From assembly GCA_041675805.1 (NCBI GenBank), contig JBAYTD010000058.1, forward strand, positions 1 to 17,322: a DNA stretch of 17,322 bases. Direction: 5' to 3'. This document shows positions 14,345-17,322 of this stretch, piece by piece. A program made the translations under genes and the position numbers. The notes beneath the pieces were generated by a model. The model was not told the DNA's origin and searched no databases. It saw only the letters and a list, made by a program, of their open reading frames with translations. Within the stretch, counting starts at the first letter, position 1, and each line of letters starts with the position of its first letter. This DNA comes from JANNWF01 sp041675805. GTDB taxonomy: Bacteria; Pseudomonadota; Gammaproteobacteria; Xanthomonadales; Xanthomonadaceae.

Positions 14345-15139
14345 ATGGACATTCGCATCAAGACTCCCGCCGAGATCGACGCCATGCGCGTCGCCGGCGC
14401 ACTCGCCGCCGAGGTGCTGGAAATCGTCGCCCCGCATGTGCGCGCCGGCGTCAGCACGGCGGAACTCGACCGCATCTGCCACGACCACATCGTCAACGTG
14501 CAGAAGGCGATTCCGGCCAACATCGGCTACGGCGGCGCGCCGGGGCGGATGGCGTTTCCGGCCACCCTGTGCACCTCGGTCAACAACGTGATCTGCCACG
14601 GCATTCCCAGCGCCAGCAAGATCCTCAAGGATGGCGACATCCTCAACATCGATGTCACCGTGATCAAGGACGGCTGGCACGGCGACACCAGCCGCATGTT
14701 CATCGTCGGCGAGGGCAGCGTGCTGGCGCGGCGGTTGGTGGAGGTGACGCGCGAGGCGATGTATCGCGGCATCCGCGCGGTGCGTCCGGGCGCAACGTTG
14801 GGCGACATCGGCCACGCCATCCAGAGCTATGCCGAGGGCCAGCGCTTCTCCGTGGTGCGCGAGTACTGCGGCCATGGCATCGGCCGCATCTATCACGAGG
14901 ATCCGCAGATCCTGCATTACGGCCAGCCCGGCACCGGCCCGCGGCTGGAAAAGGGCATGACCTTCACCGTGGAGCCGATGATCAACGCCGGTGCCCGCCA
15001 CACCCGCCTGCTGCCCGATGGCTGGACCGTAGTCACCCGGGATCGCTCGCTGTCGGCGCAGTGGGAGCACACCATCGCGGTGACCGACGACGGATTCGAG
15101 GTGCTGACGCCGCGCAGCGACGACGCCGACTGGCTGTGA
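14345..15139 (+). CDS. map: type I methionine aminopeptidase
   Basis: Map removes the N-terminal methionine from new proteins when the second residue is small. All five metal ligands are present: D103 and D114 (NIDVTVIKDGWHGDTSR), H177 (GHGIGRIYHEDP), E210 (FTVEPMINAG) and E241 (WEHTIAV); the substrate histidine H85 is in ICHGIPS. The 264 residues match E. coli Map. No ribosome binding site precedes the ATG, which fits the leaderless promoter suggested just above it. It overlaps glnD as GTGA, so the two are co-translated; this map-glnD pairing is well known in gammaproteobacteria. Confidence 0.97.
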   Translation: MDIRIKTPAEIDAMRVAGALAAEVLEIVAPHVRAGVSTAELDRICHDHIVNVQKAIPANIGYGGAPGRMAFPATLCTSVNNVICHGIPSASKILKDGDILNIDVTVIKDGWHGDTSRMFIVGEGSVLARRLVEVTREAMYRGIRAVRPGATLGDIGHAIQSYAEGQRFSVVREYCGHGIGRIYHEDPQILHYGQPGTGPRLEKGMTFTVEPMINAGARHTRLLPDGWTVVTRDRSLSAQWEHTIAVTDDGFEVLTPRSDDADWL

Positions 15140-17322
15140 ACGCCGGCCCGCTCGCCATCGACATGGAGGGGCGGCTGGCCGCGCTGACGATGGACGACTG
15201 GCGCGAGAGCGCCTGCGCCGCACTGGCCGACGCCGACGCCGCGCTGTACGCCGCCCTCGACGCCGATCCGGACAGCGACGAAGCCGTGCTGGCGCTGCTG
15301 CGCGGTCGCAGCCAGGTCGTCGATGCGCTGTGCCGGCGTGCCTGGCAACTGGCCGGGGCACCGCCGGGACTCGCCTTGCTGGCCACCGGCGGCTACGGTC
15401 GCGGCGAACTGTTCCCGTGTTCGGACATCGACCTGCTGGCGCTGGGCGAACCGGCGGCGCAGCAGGCCGGGCAGGCCGCGCTGCAACGCTTCTTCGCCGC
15501 GCTCTGGGACATCGGCCTGGAGCCCGGCCACGCCGTGCGCAGCGTCGAGCAATGCGTCAGCGTGGCGCGCGAGGACATCACCGTCGCCACCGCCCTGCTC
15601 GACCTGCGTCCGCTGTGCGACGCCGAGGGCGCGGCGGCCGTGCTGACGCAGGCGATGAACGCGCCGGATCTGTGGCCGGCGGCGCAGTTCCATGCCGGCA
15701 AACTGGCCGAACTGCGCGCCCGCCACGCCCGCTACAACGACACCGCGTACAACCTGGAGCCCAACCTCAAGGAAGGCCCGGGCGGCCTGCGCGACCTGCA
15801 CACGCTGGGCTGGATGGCGCGGCGGCTGTTCGGCGTCGCCGGTCTCGACGACCTGCTTGCGCTCGGCATCGCCGGCGAGGTCGAAGTGGCCGGCCTGCGT
15901 CGCGAGTACGCCGCCCTGGCGCGGCTGCGCATCGGCCTGCACCGGGTTGCCGGACGCCGCGAGGAGCGCCTTTTGTTCGACTACCAGATCGCGCTGGCGC
16001 AGCATTTCGGCCTGCGCGACGTGCATCGCGAGAACCTCGCCGTCGAGCAGTTGATGCAGGGCTATTTCCGCAGCGCGGCCATCGTGCTGCGGCTGTCCGA
16101 GCGGCTGATGCAGCGCTTTGCCGAGCATCTGCGCGGTGCCGACGTCGAGGCGGTCGCGCTGGACGCGCGCTTTGCCCTTGCCGATGGCCATCTGTGCCTG
16201 CGCGATGCCGAACTGTTTGCCCGCGAGCCGCTGGCCATGCTCGAACTGTTCGTCGTCTGGCAGGACGCGGCGCAGGTCGGCGGCCTGCATTCCTCCACCG
16301 CGCGGGCGCTGGGCGAGAACCTGCCGCGCATCGACGAAACCCTGCGCGCGCAGCCGGCGGCGCGGCAGATGTTCATGGCCATCCTGCGCCATCCCGACGC
16401 CGTGGTCACGCTGACCCGGATGGCCCGGCTCGGCGTGCTCGGTCGCTACCTGCCGGCGTTCGGCCGCGTTGCCGGGCGCATGCAGTACGACCTGTTCCAC
16501 GTCTATACCGTCGACGAGCACACGCTGACCGTGCTGCGCAACATCGCAAGTTTCCGCGACGAAGCCTCGCGCAGCCGTTTCGCCCTGGCCTGCGAGGTCT
16601 GGCCGCGCCTGCGCAAGCCGGCGCTGCTGCTGATCGCCGGCCTGTTCCATGATCTCGCCAAGGGTCGCGGCGGCGATCATTCCACGCTCGGTGCCGAGGA
16701 CGCGCTGGCGTTCTGCCGCGAGCACGGCCTGTCCGAAGTGGATACCGACCTGGTCGCCTGGCTGGTCCGCGAGCACCTGACGATGAGCATCACCGCGCAG
16801 CGCCAGGACATCGCCGATCCCGAGGTCATTCGCCGCTTCGCCACCCTGGTCGGCGAGCGCGAGCGCCTGGATTACCTTTATCTGCTTACCGTCGCCGACA
16901 TCGCCGGCACCAGTCCCAAGCTGTGGAACGCCTGGAAGGATCGCCTGCTGGCCGACCTGTACGGTGCCACCCGGTTCGCCCTGCGTCGTGGTCTGGAACA
17001 CAAGACCCACGCCGCCGAGCGCGTCGCCGAGACCCGCCACGAGGCCGCGGCGCTGATCCGCGCCCACGGCATGGACGAGGCCGGAATCGCCGCCGTCTGG
17101 GCCGAGTTTCCCGACGAGAGTTTCCTGCGCTACCGGCCCGAGCAACTGGCCTGGCAGACGCTGGGCATCGCCGGTGCCGCGCCCGGCGAGCCGCACGTCC
17201 TGGCCCGCGCGCACCAGCGCCCCGGCGCGCTGGAGGTGTTCGTCTACTCGCCCGATCGCGACGGCCTGTTCGCCGCCGTCAGCGCCACCCTGGGCCGGCT
17301 CGGCCTGAACGTGGTCGAGGCG
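15136..17322 (+). CDS. glnD: bifunctional uridylyltransferase / uridylyl-removing enzyme GlnD (3' partial)
   Basis: GlnD senses glutamine and adds UMP to PII proteins or removes it, setting nitrogen control. The frame runs open to the window end, showing 729 codons of an expected 850-890. The nucleotidyltransferase core is GGYGRGELFPCSDIDLL (85-101; D97 and D99 catalytic). NLEPNLKEGPGGLRDLH follows near 210-226. The HD hydrolase domain has LFHDLAKG (503-510; H505, D506) and GGDHS (512-516). The first ACT domain starts near 696 (GALEVFVYSPDRDGLFAAV); the rest and the second ACT domain lie outside. GTG 15136, overlapping the map stop as GTGA, is the preferred start; ATGs at 15163 and 15190 are alternatives. 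Confidence 0.95.
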   Translation, partial: MNAGPLAIDMEGRLAALTMDDWRESACAALADADAALYAALDADPDSDEAVLALLRGRSQVVDALCRRAWQLAGAPPGLALLATGGYGRGELFPCSDIDLLALGEPAAQQAGQAALQRFFAALWDIGLEPGHAVRSVEQCVSVAREDITVATALLDLRPLCDAEGAAAVLTQAMNAPDLWPAAQFHAGKLAELRARHARYNDTAYNLEPNLKEGPGGLRDLHTLGWMARRLFGVAGLDDLLALGIAGEVEVAGLRREYAALARLRIGLHRVAGRREERLLFDYQIALAQHFGLRDVHRENLAVEQLMQGYFRSAAIVLRLSERLMQRFAEHLRGADVEAVALDARFALADGHLCLRDAELFAREPLAMLELFVVWQDAAQVGGLHSSTARALGENLPRIDETLRAQPAARQMFMAILRHPDAVVTLTRMARLGVLGRYLPAFGRVAGRMQYDLFHVYTVDEHTLTVLRNIASFRDEASRSRFALACEVWPRLRKPALLLIAGLFHDLAKGRGGDHSTLGAEDALAFCREHGLSEVDTDLVAWLVREHLTMSITAQRQDIADPEVIRRFATLVGERERLDYLYLLTVADIAGTSPKLWNAWKDRLLADLYGATRFALRRGLEHKTHAAERVAETRHEAAALIRAHGMDEAGIAAVWAEFPDESFLRYRPEQLAWQTLGIAGAAPGEPHVLARAHQRPGALEVFVYSPDRDGLFAAVSATLGRLGLNVVEA

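Noticed and set aside
14917..17214. A 765-codon minus-strand frame opposite map and glnD
   Set aside because: The plus strand encodes complete catalytic motifs of both enzymes; the antisense frame is a composition artefact.

Overview
The window is from a high-GC gammaproteobacterium, most likely of the Lysobacterales (Xanthomonadales). This is inferred from overall coding style, a 421-residue IspG of the long type, the orn / PilZ-like / ispG order, and a map-glnD pair joined by a GTGA overlap. No species can be named from the sequence alone. About 14 kb is ordinary chromosomal housekeeping sequence. The first 2.2 kb looks like a decaying accessory patch.

Layout. Positions 1-748 hold the 3' part of an AbiEii-like nucleotidyltransferase and a small unknown protein overlapping its end. 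Positions 772-2025 (minus) encode a tandem AAA+ ATPase that has lost the front of its first ATPase domain. Immediately beside its broken 5' end, in the opposite direction (2035-2223), is a 62-codon frame of three 13-residue YxSQAD repeats that resembles the DUF6150 / 'septoil knot' family and also seems to lack its front. Then follow dnaB (replicative helicase), alr (alanine racemase), orn (oligoribonuclease), a 553-residue PilZ-like protein and ispG (isoprenoid synthesis), all on the plus strand, the last two overlapping by ATGA. A Fur-type promoter at 8831-8859 precedes a CirA-like TonB-dependent receptor. A strong hairpin, then tRNA-Pro(GGG) with its own promoter and a 16-bp stem terminator, separate this from a minus-strand block: a 99-residue unknown protein, a 97-residue two-helix membrane protein and asnS. 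Divergent from asnS are iscA (A-type Fe-S carrier), map (methionine aminopeptidase) and glnD (nitrogen sensor), which runs off the window end.

The core genes serve replication, wall precursor supply, RNA turnover, isoprenoids, translation, N-terminal processing, Fe-S assembly and nitrogen control; they are neighbours rather than one pathway. One functional link can be drawn: IspG carries a 4Fe-4S cluster and IscA-type proteins deliver clusters, while the Fur-controlled receptor would bring in iron. No CRISPR array, insertion sequence, integrase or complete defence system is visible. The best candidates for something less ordinary are the double truncation near 2025-2080, the nucleotidyltransferase with its small overlapping partner, and the PilZ-like protein coupled to ispG.
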